Position numbers and translations under genes: made by a program. The notes beneath the pieces are model-generated. The model was not told where the DNA came from. It made no database searches and saw only the letters and a list, made by a program, of their open reading frames with translations. Source: an uncultured Bacilli bacterium (lineage in GTDB: Bacteria > Bacillota_I > Bacilli_A > RF39 > UBA660). Taken from it: a stretch of 64,000 nt of DNA. Position 1 is the first letter of the stretch; each line of letters begins with the position of its first letter. Shown here one piece after another: positions 8,963-18,146 of the stretch. Location: the NCBI GenBank assembly GCA_934087065.1, contig CAKOIS010000002.1, positions 59,712-123,711 of the forward strand, written 5' to 3'.

Positions 8963-9898
8963 ATGTTTTATATTCTATATGGAGAAAACGCAGTGATGTT
9001 AGATGACTTTATAGAAGAGTTAATGAAGAGTAAAGATATTTCTGATAAGATAGTATATGATTATAATGAAAGTAATATTAAAGATGTAATAGAAGAGTGT
9101 TCATATAATGATTTATTTGGTTCAAAGAAAATGGTAGTATTAGATAACTCCGTATTTTTAACAAGTAAAGGTAGTTTAGAAGATAAAGCATTTGATAGTT
9201 ATATATCATCTCCAAATGAAAACACTGTACTAGTGTTTAAAGTGATATGTGAAAAGTTAGATGAAAGAAAGAAATTAGTAAAAGATTTAAAAAGTAAAAG
9301 TATAGTAAAAGAGTTTAAAGATTTAGATAAGACCAATATAAATGGGTATATAAATAGTTATTTTACAAATTTAGGTTATAAAATTGAGTATAATGCAGTT
9401 AGTGAAATTATTAGTAGAATTGGAGAAACTAGAAGAGCATTATATAGTGAACTAGAAAAACTAGAACTATATAAAATTAAAGATAAACACATAACTATAG
9501 AAGATGTTAAAAAGGTAGTTACTAAATATGAAGAAGATAATATTTTTAAATTAGTAGACGCAGTTATACAAAGAGACAAAAAGCTTATATTTAATACGTA
9601 TAAGAAATTAGTTGATGATAAAGAAGAACCAGCAGTAATAATAAGTTTGCTAGCTAACAATATCATGCTTATTCTAGAATGTTCTATTCTTACTAAAGAA
9701 GGAATGAGTAGTAAAGATATTGCTAGTAAACTAAAAGAACACCCTTATAGAGTTGGCCTAGCAATAAATAATAGTTATAAGGTTAAAAAGGAAGAATTAA
9801 TTGATAATCTAAACAAATTAGCAGAATTAGATTATCAAATAAAAACTGGTGAAGTAGATAGATTTAAAGGACTTGAAGCCTACTTCATAAATCTGTAG
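8963..9898 (+). CDS. holA: DNA polymerase III delta subunit
   Basis: 311 residues. Clamp-loader wrench that opens the sliding clamp for PolC. N-terminal Y-I-L-Y-G-E-N and an AAA+-like fold without a working Walker A are typical of delta, as is the C-terminal helical collar. GTG 8948 is in frame upstream, but GGAGG at 8950-8954 is correctly spaced for ATG 8963. It sits beside polC, has its own promoter, and is followed by lon. Confidence 0.92.
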   Translation: MFYILYGENAVMLDDFIEELMKSKDISDKIVYDYNESNIKDVIEECSYNDLFGSKKMVVLDNSVFLTSKGSLEDKAFDSYISSPNENTVLVFKVICEKLDERKKLVKDLKSKSIVKEFKDLDKTNINGYINSYFTNLGYKIEYNAVSEIISRIGETRRALYSELEKLELYKIKDKHITIEDVKKVVTKYEEDNIFKLVDAVIQRDKKLIFNTYKKLVDDKEEPAVIISLLANNIMLILECSILTKEGMSSKDIASKLKEHPYRVGLAINNSYKVKKEELIDNLNKLAELDYQIKTGEVDRFKGLEAYFINL

Positions 9899-9951
9899 TG
9901 TAGCTTAAAAAATACGAGTAAAAATTTTCATTAAAAAAACTTAAAAAAGGG

Positions 9952-9980
9952 TAGACAAAAGTTTAAAAACTCATTATAAT
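9952..9980 (+). promoter_or_regulatory. Sigma-A promoter for lon
   Basis: TAGACA (9952-9957), 17-base spacer, TATAAT (9975-9980), then GGAGG at 9993-9997 and the lon start at 10006. No CIRCE or other heat-shock operator is seen. Confidence 0.75.
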
Positions 9981-10005
9981 AATAAGCCATACGGAGGTGA
10001 AATAC

Positions 10006-12357
10006 ATGTCTAAAAGTAACTTACCAGTAATACTACTGAAGAACCTTGTATTATTCCCTCTTGGAGACGCTAGAATTGAATTAAATAATAATATTACAAA
10101 GAAAATAATGGATATATCAAGAGAATATTTTGATAATAAAGTTTTAATTGTAACTCCACTTAATGATTTAGAAGAAGTGCCAGATACAAATGATTTGCCT
10201 AAAGTTGGAGTAGTAGCAAATATTGCTAGTAGAATTGATTTACCTAATGGTAACACTAGAATTGTTTTAAATGGTTTAAACAGGGTAAGAGTACTTAAAT
10301 ATATGTATTATTCTAGCAATAAAGATATATTAGAAAGTGAAGTGATTACTTTCCCTGAAGTTCAATATAATGAAATAGAAGAAACAGCATTATTAAGAAA
10401 ACTACTTGAAACTTTAGAAACTTTTATCTCAGTAAATCCATTTTTGTCTAATGCAGTTTTAAATAAAATAAAAGGAATAAATGATTTAGATAAACTAACT
10501 GATATTGTATGTAACTTTGTTAACTTTAGCACTCAAAAAAAACTAAAACTCGTAGTTGAGCCTAATAGAATTAGCCGTGCTAAAAGATTAATTACAGAAC
10601 TTAATGTAGAACTTGCTATATTGAAATTAGAAAATAAGATAGAAAATGATCTAAAAAGAGATTTAGATGAAATGCAAAAAGAAATGCTTTTAAAAGAAAA
10701 GATTAAAATAATCAAAAAAGAACTTGGAGAAGTAGACAATAAATCTATTTATATTGATAAAGTAAATGAAGTGCTTAAAAATAGGCATATACCATTACAT
10801 ATCAAGGAAAAATTAAAAAGCGAAGTAAACAAGTATGAAAGTACACTAGAAACTAGTCCAGAACTAGGAGTAATTAAGTCATATATTGATTATTTATTAA
10901 GTATTCCTTTTGGTAAAATTACAAAAGATGAAACTGACTTAAATAAAGTGAGTGAAAGCTTAAATAAAACTCACTATGGACTAGATGAAGTTAAAACAAG
11001 AATACTAGAATATGTAGCAGTTGAAACTAACAAAGAGAGTAATAATCCTATTATCTGTTTAGTTGGTCCACCAGGTGTTGGTAAAACAACTTTAGCAGAA
11101 AGTATTGCGAATAGTTTAAATAAAAAGTTTGTTAAAATAAGTTTAGGTGGACTAAACGATCCTGCTGAACTTCTAGGTCACAGAAAAACCTATATAGGTA
11201 GTGCACCTGGTAAAATAATTGCATCTTTAATTAAGAGTAATGTAATGAACCCAGTTATATTATTAGATGAAATTGATAAAATGAGTAAAGATTATAAAGG
11301 AGACCCAGTAAATGCTTTACTTGATATTTTAGATAGCAAGCAAAATAGAGATTTTATTGATAACTATATTGAAGAAAAAATAGATTTATCTAATGTTACA
11401 TGGATACTAACTGCAAATGACAGAACATCAATTCCTATGGTGCTTCAAGATAGATTAGATATAATTGAATTAAATTCATACCTTGATTATGAAAAAATAT
11501 CTATTGCAAAAGATTATCTAATTAATAACTCATTAAAGAAAAATGGAGTAAAGAGTAATATTACATTTACCAATAAAGCTATACTTAAATTAATTCAAGA
11601 TTACACTAAAGAAAGTGGTGTTCGTGAACTAGATAGACTTATTAATAGAATAATTAGAAAAGTTGTAACTGAACACAAATTAAAAAACACAGAACTTACT
11701 GACTTAGTTATTACACCTAGTTTGGTAAGAGAATATATTGGTATTGAAAAATATTCAAGTAATGTGAAACTTGGAACATCTACTATAGGATATGTAAAAG
11801 GATTAGCTTATACTCCATATGGTGGAGAGACTTTAGAAATAGAAGTTACTGGTTATGCTGGAAAAGAATCGTTTTTTACTTCAGGACATCTTGGTGAAAC
11901 TTTAAAAGAAAGTATCATGGTATCTTTGGGGTACATTAAATCTAATAAAGATTTGTTTAAAATAAATGATGAAATGTTTAATAGTACTCTTCATATTAAC
12001 TTTAGAGAGGGTGGTATTCCTAAAGAAGGCCCATCAGCTGGCGCGATTATAACGACTGCATTGCTAAGCTATTTGTTAAAAAAAGAAGTGCCTTCTACTA
12101 TCAGTGCAAGTGGAGAAATTACTCTTTTAGGTGATATTCTTCCAGTTGGTGGTATAAGAGAAAAAAGTTTAGCTGCTATAAAAGATGGCATAACTAAAGT
12201 ATACGTTTCAGTATTAAATAAAAGAGATGTTGAATATTTAGATAAAGAAATAAAAGATAAAATTAAATTTGTTTTTGTTAAAAATTATATAGAAATTTAT
12301 AATGATATTTTTGAAGGTGACAATAATGGTAGAAACAGAAAGAATGAAAATGATTAA
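10006..12357 (+). CDS. lon: ATP-dependent protease Lon
   Basis: 783 residues, full length. Cytoplasmic AAA+ serine protease for misfolded and regulatory proteins. N-terminal substrate domain (about 1-200), helical region, Walker A G-P-P-G-V-G-K-T near residue 353, Walker B V-I-L-L-D-E-I-D-K near 415, and the protease domain with G-P-S-A-G (catalytic Ser near 675) and the downstream dyad Lys. ATG 10006 is preferred over GTG 9997 because GGAGG ends at 9997. Its 3' end overlaps the next small gene. Confidence 0.97.
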   Translation: MSKSNLPVILLKNLVLFPLGDARIELNNNITKKIMDISREYFDNKVLIVTPLNDLEEVPDTNDLPKVGVVANIASRIDLPNGNTRIVLNGLNRVRVLKYMYYSSNKDILESEVITFPEVQYNEIEETALLRKLLETLETFISVNPFLSNAVLNKIKGINDLDKLTDIVCNFVNFSTQKKLKLVVEPNRISRAKRLITELNVELAILKLENKIENDLKRDLDEMQKEMLLKEKIKIIKKELGEVDNKSIYIDKVNEVLKNRHIPLHIKEKLKSEVNKYESTLETSPELGVIKSYIDYLLSIPFGKITKDETDLNKVSESLNKTHYGLDEVKTRILEYVAVETNKESNNPIICLVGPPGVGKTTLAESIANSLNKKFVKISLGGLNDPAELLGHRKTYIGSAPGKIIASLIKSNVMNPVILLDEIDKMSKDYKGDPVNALLDILDSKQNRDFIDNYIEEKIDLSNVTWILTANDRTSIPMVLQDRLDIIELNSYLDYEKISIAKDYLINNSLKKNGVKSNITFTNKAILKLIQDYTKESGVRELDRLINRIIRKVVTEHKLKNTELTDLVITPSLVREYIGIEKYSSNVKLGTSTIGYVKGLAYTPYGGETLEIEVTGYAGKESFFTSGHLGETLKESIMVSLGYIKSNKDLFKINDEMFNSTLHINFREGGIPKEGPSAGAIITTALLSYLLKKEVPSTISASGEITLLGDILPVGGIREKSLAAIKDGITKVYVSVLNKRDVEYLDKEIKDKIKFVFVKNYIEIYNDIFEGDNNGRNRKNEND

Positions 12358-12556
12358 AAGTTTATATCAAGGTGAAATAAAAGAACTTTGCTATGATGAG
12401 ATAAAAAGAGAAGACGGGATAACTCTTATTAATGTATATATTAAATTAGATGATGGGTTTGACACAAAACTAAACTTGGGAATTATTGGTGTGTCAACTG
12501 AAGAAAAAAAGAAAGAGCTAGAAAGTCTTGGATATAAAAGAATACTTAAAAAATAG
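12326..12556 (+). CDS. Unknown small protein overlapping the lon 3' end
   Basis: 76 residues, charged, no membrane segment, no recognised family. AAGGTGA at 12314-12320 is 5 bases before ATG 12326, inside lon, so translation is probably coupled. It ends just before a long hairpin. Function unknown; co-transcription with lon is the only hint. Confidence 0.65.
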   Translation: MVETERMKMIKSLYQGEIKELCYDEIKREDGITLINVYIKLDDGFDTKLNLGIIGVSTEEKKKELESLGYKRILKK

Positions 12557-12565
12557 TAATAAAAT

Positions 12566-12603
12566 AAACACTTCTTCATATTTATTAAATGAAAGGAGTG
12601 TTT
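12566..12603 (+). promoter_or_regulatory. Hairpin sequestering the ribosome site of the SpoVID-like gene
   Basis: A 14-bp stem with one bulge (12566-12579 with 12589-12603) includes the AGGAG ribosome site of the gene starting at 12608. It can end lon-operon transcription or restrict translation of the downstream gene; the T-run after the stem is short. Confidence 0.6.
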
Positions 12604-12607
12604 TATT

Positions 12608-13303
12608 ATGAAAGAAACAATAGAATTTAAAAAAGACTGTATGTTAAAAACGTACGCATCAAGTATTAGTGATATCACTTTATCACACGACTACAAAATA
12701 TTAGAAGACACTATAGAAGGATATTTTGATGTAGCAGGTTCATATAAAGCTACTATATCAAGCGTAGAAACTGAAGACTTCTTTTATACAATTCCATTTA
12801 CTATTGCTTTATCAAGTTTAATTGACAAAGATAGTATTAACCTAAGCATACATGACTTTAGTTATGAAACTGAAAAAGATGTATTACACTTAAAAATGGT
12901 ACTAGATATGGAATATACTAAATTGCCAGAAGAAGTTAATAATGAAGAAACGGAGGAAAATGAAATGGAAGAAGTTAACGATGTAATAGATGATTACATT
13001 AATGAGAAAGACCTTCTTAGTCCAAAAGACTTTCACGATGAAGTAATGCTTGACAAAACAACTACTATTAAAGAAACTAATAATGAAATAACAGATAATA
13101 ATATGAAAACAATTTTTAATAATGTAACAGAAAAAGAATATTCTAAATTTAAAGTATACATTATGAGAGAAGAAGATACATTAGATAGTATTTTACTTAA
13201 GTATAACGTAAAAATGGATGAGATTACAGAATATAACGACGTAGAAAACATTCATGTTGGAGACAAGATAATTATTCCTATTATTAAAAATGAAGAAAAT
13301 TAA
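12608..13303 (+). CDS. SpoVID-like spore coat assembly protein with C-terminal LysM
   Basis: 231 residues. The N-terminal half (about 1-105) looks like the beta-rich region of SpoVID/SipL coat morphogens; a very acidic linker (about 106-170) follows, and residues about 178-226 form one LysM fold (K-V-Y-I-M-R-E-E-D-T...N-I-H-V-G-D-K-I-I-I-P). In Bacillus, SpoVID drives coat encasement of the forespore. Much shorter than Bacillus SpoVID (about 575 residues). The next gene is a YsxE-like protein, the same neighbour as in Bacillus, which strengthens the call. Confidence 0.75.
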   Translation: MKETIEFKKDCMLKTYASSISDITLSHDYKILEDTIEGYFDVAGSYKATISSVETEDFFYTIPFTIALSSLIDKDSINLSIHDFSYETEKDVLHLKMVLDMEYTKLPEEVNNEETEENEMEEVNDVIDDYINEKDLLSPKDFHDEVMLDKTTTIKETNNEITDNNMKTIFNNVTEKEYSKFKVYIMREEDTLDSILLKYNVKMDEITEYNDVENIHVGDKIIIPIIKNEEN

Positions 13304-14171
13304 AAAAATAAAAATAATTGGAAAAGCTAAAATATATGAAACAGATGATGGTAAATATGTAGTTAAAAAAGAAAAGAAAGACTTAACTAACTTGTTTGAT
13401 TATCTTAGTTCTAGGGGGATTACCACATTCGCAAATAGAACTAACACTACTGATAATCTTACAAGGTACGAGTACGTTGAAAACTCTACTTTTACAAACG
13501 ATGCTGACTATATAGAATTCATAAAAAATGTAGCTATACTACACTATAAAACTGCATACTTTAAAACAGAAAGTAGAAAAGTTTTTAAAGATATTTATAA
13601 CAAACTAATAGATAAAGTTGACTATCTAAAAGATTACTATAATAAATTAATTGAAAAAATTGATAATGAACACTTTATGAGCCCATCTAGTTATTTAATT
13701 GCAAGAAATTATACTATAATAAGTTCCAATTTATATTTTATTGAAAGAGAATTAAATAGTTGGTATAATTTAGTAAAAGATCAAACTAAAACTAGGGTAT
13801 GTATAGTTAACAATAATCTTAAATTTGATAATTTTATAAAAGGGGATAAATTAATATTTACAAGTTGGGATAATTATTTGGTTGATACACCTATCATTGA
13901 CATATATAAAATATATAGAAATGAATATAAAAGTACTGATATGACTACATTATTTAAAGAATATAATAGTGTATTTAAACTTAACAATGAAGAAATAAAA
14001 CTATTTAATATAATGATAAGTTTTCCTATTAGTATAAACTTAGAATGTAGTGAGTACAATAAAGTAAGGTCAGTAAAAGAAATGCTAGACTATACTTATA
14101 GAACTAGTAAGTTTATATCTTCAGGAGTCTTTAAAGAGTTGATACACGAGAGCGCTGATCAAAATGAGTAA
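13290..14171 (+). CDS. YsxE/CotS-like spore coat kinase-fold protein
   Basis: 293 residues, start overlapping the SpoVID-like gene by 14 bases. The N-terminus has a kinase-like lobe (I-Y-E-T-D-D-G-K-Y-V-V-K-K-E), followed by Y-E-Y-V-E and a helical C-lobe, the layout of CotS/YutH/YsxE coat proteins, which resemble aminoglycoside phosphotransferases. Classic catalytic His-Asp residues are not convincing, so it may be structural. In B. subtilis ysxE follows spoVID. No ribosome site is visible, consistent with coupled translation. Confidence 0.72.
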   Translation: MKKIKKIKIIGKAKIYETDDGKYVVKKEKKDLTNLFDYLSSRGITTFANRTNTTDNLTRYEYVENSTFTNDADYIEFIKNVAILHYKTAYFKTESRKVFKDIYNKLIDKVDYLKDYYNKLIEKIDNEHFMSPSSYLIARNYTIISSNLYFIERELNSWYNLVKDQTKTRVCIVNNNLKFDNFIKGDKLIFTSWDNYLVDTPIIDIYKIYRNEYKSTDMTTLFKEYNSVFKLNNEEIKLFNIMISFPISINLECSEYNKVRSVKEMLDYTYRTSKFISSGVFKELIHESADQNE

Positions 14172-14315
14172 AAGAACGACATTGCTTCTTGATGGACTAA
14201 TAAGAGAGAAAATAGCTTGCCAAAATATCAAGACAATATTAACTAATACCAAAAGAGTATTAAATAAATGTCTATTATTTTTATAAAGATTTTTAATATC
14301 ATTTAATTTATTCAT
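14121..14315 (-). CDS. Possible small two-helix membrane protein, convergent
   Basis: 64 residues with two hydrophobic stretches (about 15-36 and 44-60) and a basic N-terminus. It overlaps the 3' end of the YsxE-like gene by about 50 bases on the opposite strand and has no clear ribosome site. It may be real or chance coding in AT-rich sequence. Confidence 0.3.
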   Translation of the reverse strand: MNKLNDIKNLYKNNRHLFNTLLVLVNIVLIFWQAIFSLISPSRSNVVLLLILISALVYQLFKDS

Positions 14316-14415
14316 ACTATATATTATGATAAAAGAGACTATTTGTGAGTTTCTTTTATTTTTCTAGTGAAATATATTTATTTTTATGTTATACTTATAA
14401 TAGGAGTGAGACAAT

Positions 14416-14580
14416 ATGAAAAAAGGGTTTGTATCAATGGCTACTGTGTATACATTTTTAATAGTATTCTTATTAATATTATCGTCTATATTATCTAAAT
14501 ATGTAATGAGAAATAGACTAATTAATAGTCTTAATGAAACAGTAAAAAATGAACTTAATGAGAGGTATAACAGTGAATAA
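14416..14580 (+). CDS. Small pseudopilin-like membrane protein
   Basis: 54 residues starting M-K-K-G-F-V-S-M-A, then a long hydrophobic helix. The G-F junction resembles a prepilin peptidase site but lacks Glu at mature position 5. AGGAGTGAG at 14402-14410 gives a good ribosome site. It overlaps the following pseudopilin gene by 8 bases. Probably a minor component of a ComG-type competence pseudopilus. Confidence 0.65.
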   Translation: MKKGFVSMATVYTFLIVFLLILSSILSKYVMRNRLINSLNETVKNELNERYNSE

Positions 14581-15025
14581 GAATGGTTTTGTATTTATAG
14601 AAACAATAATAGTAATTGTCTTACTTAGTGTTGGTATTGCTAGTATGTACTCTTTAATGACTAATATAACAACTGATATAAAATCAAGAAAATACTTTGA
14701 TAATATAAGTGATTTATATAAAACTAATATTATAAGAGATAATGTAAGTAAAAATTTAACTGGTACAACATACTTAGAGATTACAAAAGATAACTGTACT
14801 TCATACATGAGTAGTACATGTTATAGTTTACTTACTGACTTAGAAGTAGAAAGAGTAGTAGTTAACTTTGCAAGTTTAGATAACATAATAAATAGTGATA
14901 CAACCATCCCTAACAGTATGAATGAATACCTAAAAACAATTAATACATATAAAACAAACAAATACATAATAGTAAACTACAAATACAATAACAAAAACTA
15001 TTATGCTTCCCTAGAGGTGAAATAA
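14573..15025 (+). CDS. Pseudopilin with G-F-V-F-I-E processing site
   Basis: 150 residues from GTG 14573. A short basic leader N-K-N-G is followed by F-V-F-I-E-T-I-I-V-I-V, i.e. cleavage after Gly with Phe at +1 and Glu at +5, the type IV prepilin signature, then a long hydrophobic helix and a polar C-terminal domain. In-frame ATGs at 14549 and 14558 lie upstream, but AGAGGT at 14560-14565 fits GTG 14573. Likely a ComGD/GE/GF-like minor pseudopilin. Confidence 0.72.
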   Translation: MNKNGFVFIETIIVIVLLSVGIASMYSLMTNITTDIKSRKYFDNISDLYKTNIIRDNVSKNLTGTTYLEITKDNCTSYMSSTCYSLLTDLEVERVVVNFASLDNIINSDTTIPNSMNEYLKTINTYKTNKYIIVNYKYNNKNYYASLEVK

Positions 15026-15465
15026 TGAAAAAAAATGGATTTACCTTAGTTGAACTAACTATTAGTATTGCTCTATTATCAGTAGTAATGGTCTTCTTAC
15101 TAAACTTTCTAACACTTGTTAAAAAAGAAGATGTAGGAATAGAAGAAACTACAAGCATGGAAATAGATAAAAGTGTAATTTCTAAAACTATTAATAGTGA
15201 TATCTTAAAAGAAAACTATATAAGTACTCTGTCTTGTACAGATGTGTTATGTAGTGTAACCTTAAAAAGTGGGGCTAAAAGAACTATTACTATAGACGGT
15301 AATATCGTTAAATACACCGATACTACAAACAATAAAGTACTCATGTCTAGAAAGACTAACTTATCATACACTTTAAAAAGTACTAGCTTAACCACTATTG
15401 ATAAAATAACACTTGTCACAGAAAACTCAGAATACAATATAGAAATAATATCTAGTAAAATCTAG
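15025..15465 (+). CDS. Pseudopilin with canonical G-F-T-L-V-E site
   Basis: 146 residues. K-K-N-G / F-T-L-V-E-L-T-I-S-I-A-L-L is the classic type IV prepilin cleavage and helix motif; the rest is beta-rich. Its start overlaps the previous gene's stop. With the two preceding genes it forms a pseudopilin cluster, but the motor ATPase (ComGA), membrane protein (ComGB) and prepilin peptidase are absent here. Its TAG shares the CTAG palindrome with the stop of the convergent ylbJ-like gene. Confidence 0.8.
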   Translation: MKKNGFTLVELTISIALLSVVMVFLLNFLTLVKKEDVGIEETTSMEIDKSVISKTINSDILKENYISTLSCTDVLCSVTLKSGAKRTITIDGNIVKYTDTTNNKVLMSRKTNLSYTLKSTSLTTIDKITLVTENSEYNIEIISSKI

Positions 15466-16352
15466 ATATTTTTAAATACAATAAAAGTTAAGAATACACT
15501 AATGAGTACTAATAGAGCCTTGTTTTTTATAAATATTTTGTAGTCTATCTTAGTGCCTGATAATATTCCAAACGCTTGCATTATCACTGACATTCCACTT
15601 GTGCTTAGCCCTAGAGCTAATAATGTATATTTATAAACTAAAGAAATATTAAGGATGCTTATGCTTTTAACACCAGTAGTTAGTTCTAAAAAACTATTTA
15701 TAACTGCAAGAATAACTGGGTTTACTCTTAAATAATACTTAATAATATTTATAATTATACTAAAAACTACTATTATTCCAAGTATAATTAAAAGAGTAGA
15801 AAAACTATTTTGTATACTTTTTTTTAAAAGAGTGAAAAAGTTTATAGTGTTATTTTTATTTATATAGTCTTTATCTTCTAGTTTTTTATAATTAATTAAA
15901 TAAACTATGAAACTACTAAGATATATGATACCTAAAACAATAACAGGATACACCTTGCTTTTAAATAGCATTGCAACACTACCTATAACAAACATCGGGT
16001 TAGGGAAAAATGAAAAAGCTAAAACTCTTGACGTGTCACTCACACTAATGCTATTATTTTTAATCATGTCAGACAAATATTTCGCATTACTGGGTAGTCC
16101 ACTTATCATACTAACTATCAAAAAGTTTATATACTTAAACTTAAAAATGCGCTTTAGATTATCAAAATACTTATAATTTAGTAGTACATCACTTAATATG
16201 AAAAATGGCATTAAGCTAGGTAGTACATTTTTAACAAACACCGAAATGCCTTGATTAACTGCATTTATAACTAAACTAGAGTTAGTAAGAAATACAAATA
16301 AAATGAACGTTAAAAGTATAGTAAGTGTAATATCTTTAATAAATTTAATCAT
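15462..16352 (-). CDS. YlbJ-like sporulation integral membrane protein
   Basis: 296 residues, about eight hydrophobic segments. V-L-P-S-L-M-P-F-F-I-L-S-D, S-G-L-P-S-N-A-K and F-F-P-N-P-M-F-V match the conserved loops of YlbJ nucleoside-recognition (Gate) proteins, which are needed for spore cortex formation in Bacillus. Shorter than Bacillus YlbJ (about 400 residues). Divergent from a YlbL homologue only 30 bases away; ylbJ and ylbL are also near neighbours in B. subtilis. AAAGGA lies just before the start. Confidence 0.72.
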   Translation of the reverse strand: MIKFIKDITLTILLTFILFVFLTNSSLVINAVNQGISVFVKNVLPSLMPFFILSDVLLNYKYFDNLKRIFKFKYINFLIVSMISGLPSNAKYLSDMIKNNSISVSDTSRVLAFSFFPNPMFVIGSVAMLFKSKVYPVIVLGIIYLSSFIVYLINYKKLEDKDYINKNNTINFFTLLKKSIQNSFSTLLIILGIIVVFSIIINIIKYYLRVNPVILAVINSFLELTTGVKSISILNISLVYKYTLLALGLSTSGMSVIMQAFGILSGTKIDYKIFIKNKALLVLISVFLTFIVFKNI

Positions 16353-16382
16353 AATTAGTCCTTTCAGTGTTATAATATTAAT

Positions 16383-17393
16383 ATGAAAACTAATAAATTA
16401 TATGAAAAAACAAAAAAATTTTTAAAAGATAACTGTAAATTTTTGATTATTTATAGTATCTTACTACTTTTGTTTACTGTAAGACTTGACTATGAAGTAT
16501 ATACTCCAGGTGGACTAAGTAACTTAAACAAAAGAATTTCTATGGATAATCCTTATGAAAGCGAGGGAAGTTTAAATTTAACATATGTTAATGCTAAAAA
16601 GGGAATTATTCCAATGATACTTTTAAGCTATATTATACCTTCATGGGACTTAGTTAGTATAGACGACAACCGAATTGAAGATGAGGACTATATAGATATT
16701 CTAGCCCGCGGGAAGATAGACTTAAAAAGTGTTAATGGAAATGCGATTATAACGGCTTTTAAAAGAGCAAATATGGATTATAATATAGTAAAAAATGATT
16801 TAACAGTTTATTATGTATTTAATGATGCAACTACAAACTTAAAAGTTGGAGATATCATAAAAAAAGTAGATGGTGTGTCTGTATCTGATTTAGCTAGCTT
16901 TAAAAAGTTAATAAGTGAAAAAAATGTAGGAGATACAGTAACTTTTACAGTGATAAGAAATAATAAAGAGACTACTAAAACTGGAAGAGTGTATGAAAGT
17001 GAAGAAAATAAACTAATTGGAATATACTTAACTAGCGTTTTAGAAGTTACAACTGATAAAAATGTAGTATTCAAATATAAAAATAATGAAAGTGGATCTT
17101 CAGGTGGCTTGATGAGCGCTCTTGAAATATATAATCAACTAACTGAAAATGACATAACAAAAGGTTTAACTATTGCTGGAACAGGTACAATAGATATGGA
17201 TGGAAATGTAGGAGAAATCGCGGGAGTTAAATATAAAATTATGGGGGCAGTTAAAAATAAAGCTGATGTATTTATAGTTCCAGCTGATAATTATGAAGAA
17301 GCTAAAGAAGTAGTAAGTAAATATAACTATAAAATCAAATTAATTGAAGCAAAAAATTTTAATCAAGTACTTGAAGACTTAGAGAAAATATAA
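16383..17393 (+). CDS. YlbL/SepM-like PDZ and Lon-type membrane protease
   Basis: 336 residues. One N-terminal membrane anchor (about 19-37), then Y-T-P-G-G typical of the family, a PDZ domain (about 145-220, with L-K-V-G-D-I-I and a G-V-S-V-S loop), and a Lon-like S16 protease domain with S-G-S-S-G-G (catalytic Ser) and the dyad Lys in V-K-Y-K-I. Homologues cut extracellular peptides (SepM) or act in DNA damage checkpoint recovery (YlbL). Confidence 0.88.
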   Translation: MKTNKLYEKTKKFLKDNCKFLIIYSILLLLFTVRLDYEVYTPGGLSNLNKRISMDNPYESEGSLNLTYVNAKKGIIPMILLSYIIPSWDLVSIDDNRIEDEDYIDILARGKIDLKSVNGNAIITAFKRANMDYNIVKNDLTVYYVFNDATTNLKVGDIIKKVDGVSVSDLASFKKLISEKNVGDTVTFTVIRNNKETTKTGRVYESEENKLIGIYLTSVLEVTTDKNVVFKYKNNESGSSGGLMSALEIYNQLTENDITKGLTIAGTGTIDMDGNVGEIAGVKYKIMGAVKNKADVFIVPADNYEEAKEVVSKYNYKIKLIEAKNFNQVLEDLEKI

Positions 17394-17417
17394 TATAATT
17401 ATTAAAGGGGGAAAACA

Positions 17418-17723
17418 ATGAAATACATAACATTAAGTAATGAAGAATTAAATAGTATTGCTTACTATAAAGAAGTAATACATATAAGTGGAGAAGTATC
17501 TGTGCACTTAATACATGATGTGATTAATAGTTATTTAAAGAACGACTTAATAATTGCTAACTATAAAGAAAAACGAAAAAGTAAATACAGATATATTATT
17601 TATGATAATAACGAGGCAAACGAAGAATATCTAAAATATGAGTTTGACTTAATCAAAGTTGACCCAAGTGAGAAAGAAGCATTGATGTCTTATTTTACAA
17701 TGGCTAAAGTATTAAAAAGATAG
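17418..17723 (+). CDS. Unknown 101-residue protein upstream of nusB
   Basis: Charged soluble protein with mixed helix and strand, no family recognised. AAGGGGG ribosome site, then ATG 17418; nusB begins 12 bases after its stop, so it is probably co-transcribed with nusB-xseA-xseB. Function unknown. Confidence 0.7.
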   Translation: MKYITLSNEELNSIAYYKEVIHISGEVSVHLIHDVINSYLKNDLIIANYKEKRKSKYRYIIYDNNEANEEYLKYEFDLIKVDPSEKEALMSYFTMAKVLKR

Positions 17724-17735
17724 GAGTAAAGAAGT

Positions 17736-18146
17736 ATGAAAGTAACAAGAAGTGAATTAAGAGAAAGAATAATGACTTGTCTATATCAAATAAATATATA
17801 TAGAAAAGATAATATGGAGTACACCTTAGAAGATGTGTTAAAAGAAAATGATAAAGAGAATAATAAATTTGTAAAAGATATTGTTACTGGAGTACTAGAT
17901 AATGAAATTTTACTAGATAATATTATAGATAAATACCTAGATGGGTGGACAATAAAAAGACTTGGTAATATTGATCAAGCTATATTTAGAATGAGTGTGT
18001 ATGAACTTCTGTATACTAAAACACCACACGTAGTAAGTATAAATGAAGGTATTGTTTTATCTAAAAAATATAGTGATGAAAAAGTAACTAATATGTTAAA
18101 TGCAGTACTAGATAAAATATTAAATAATGAGGTTAAAGATGAATGA
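17736..18146 (+). CDS. nusB: Transcription antitermination factor NusB
   Basis: 136 residues, normal length. Binds boxA RNA with NusE (S10) in rRNA antitermination complexes. N-terminal R-S-E-L-R-E-R-I-M-T-C-L-Y-Q, central R-L-G-N-I-D-Q-A-I-F-R-M-S-V-Y-E-L-L and P-H-V-V-S-I-N-E are the family signatures; the final helix is L-N-A-V-L-D-K-I. Its 3' end overlaps xseA. Confidence 0.95.
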   Translation: MKVTRSELRERIMTCLYQINIYRKDNMEYTLEDVLKENDKENNKFVKDIVTGVLDNEILLDNIIDKYLDGWTIKRLGNIDQAIFRMSVYELLYTKTPHVVSINEGIVLSKKYSDEKVTNMLNAVLDKILNNEVKDE

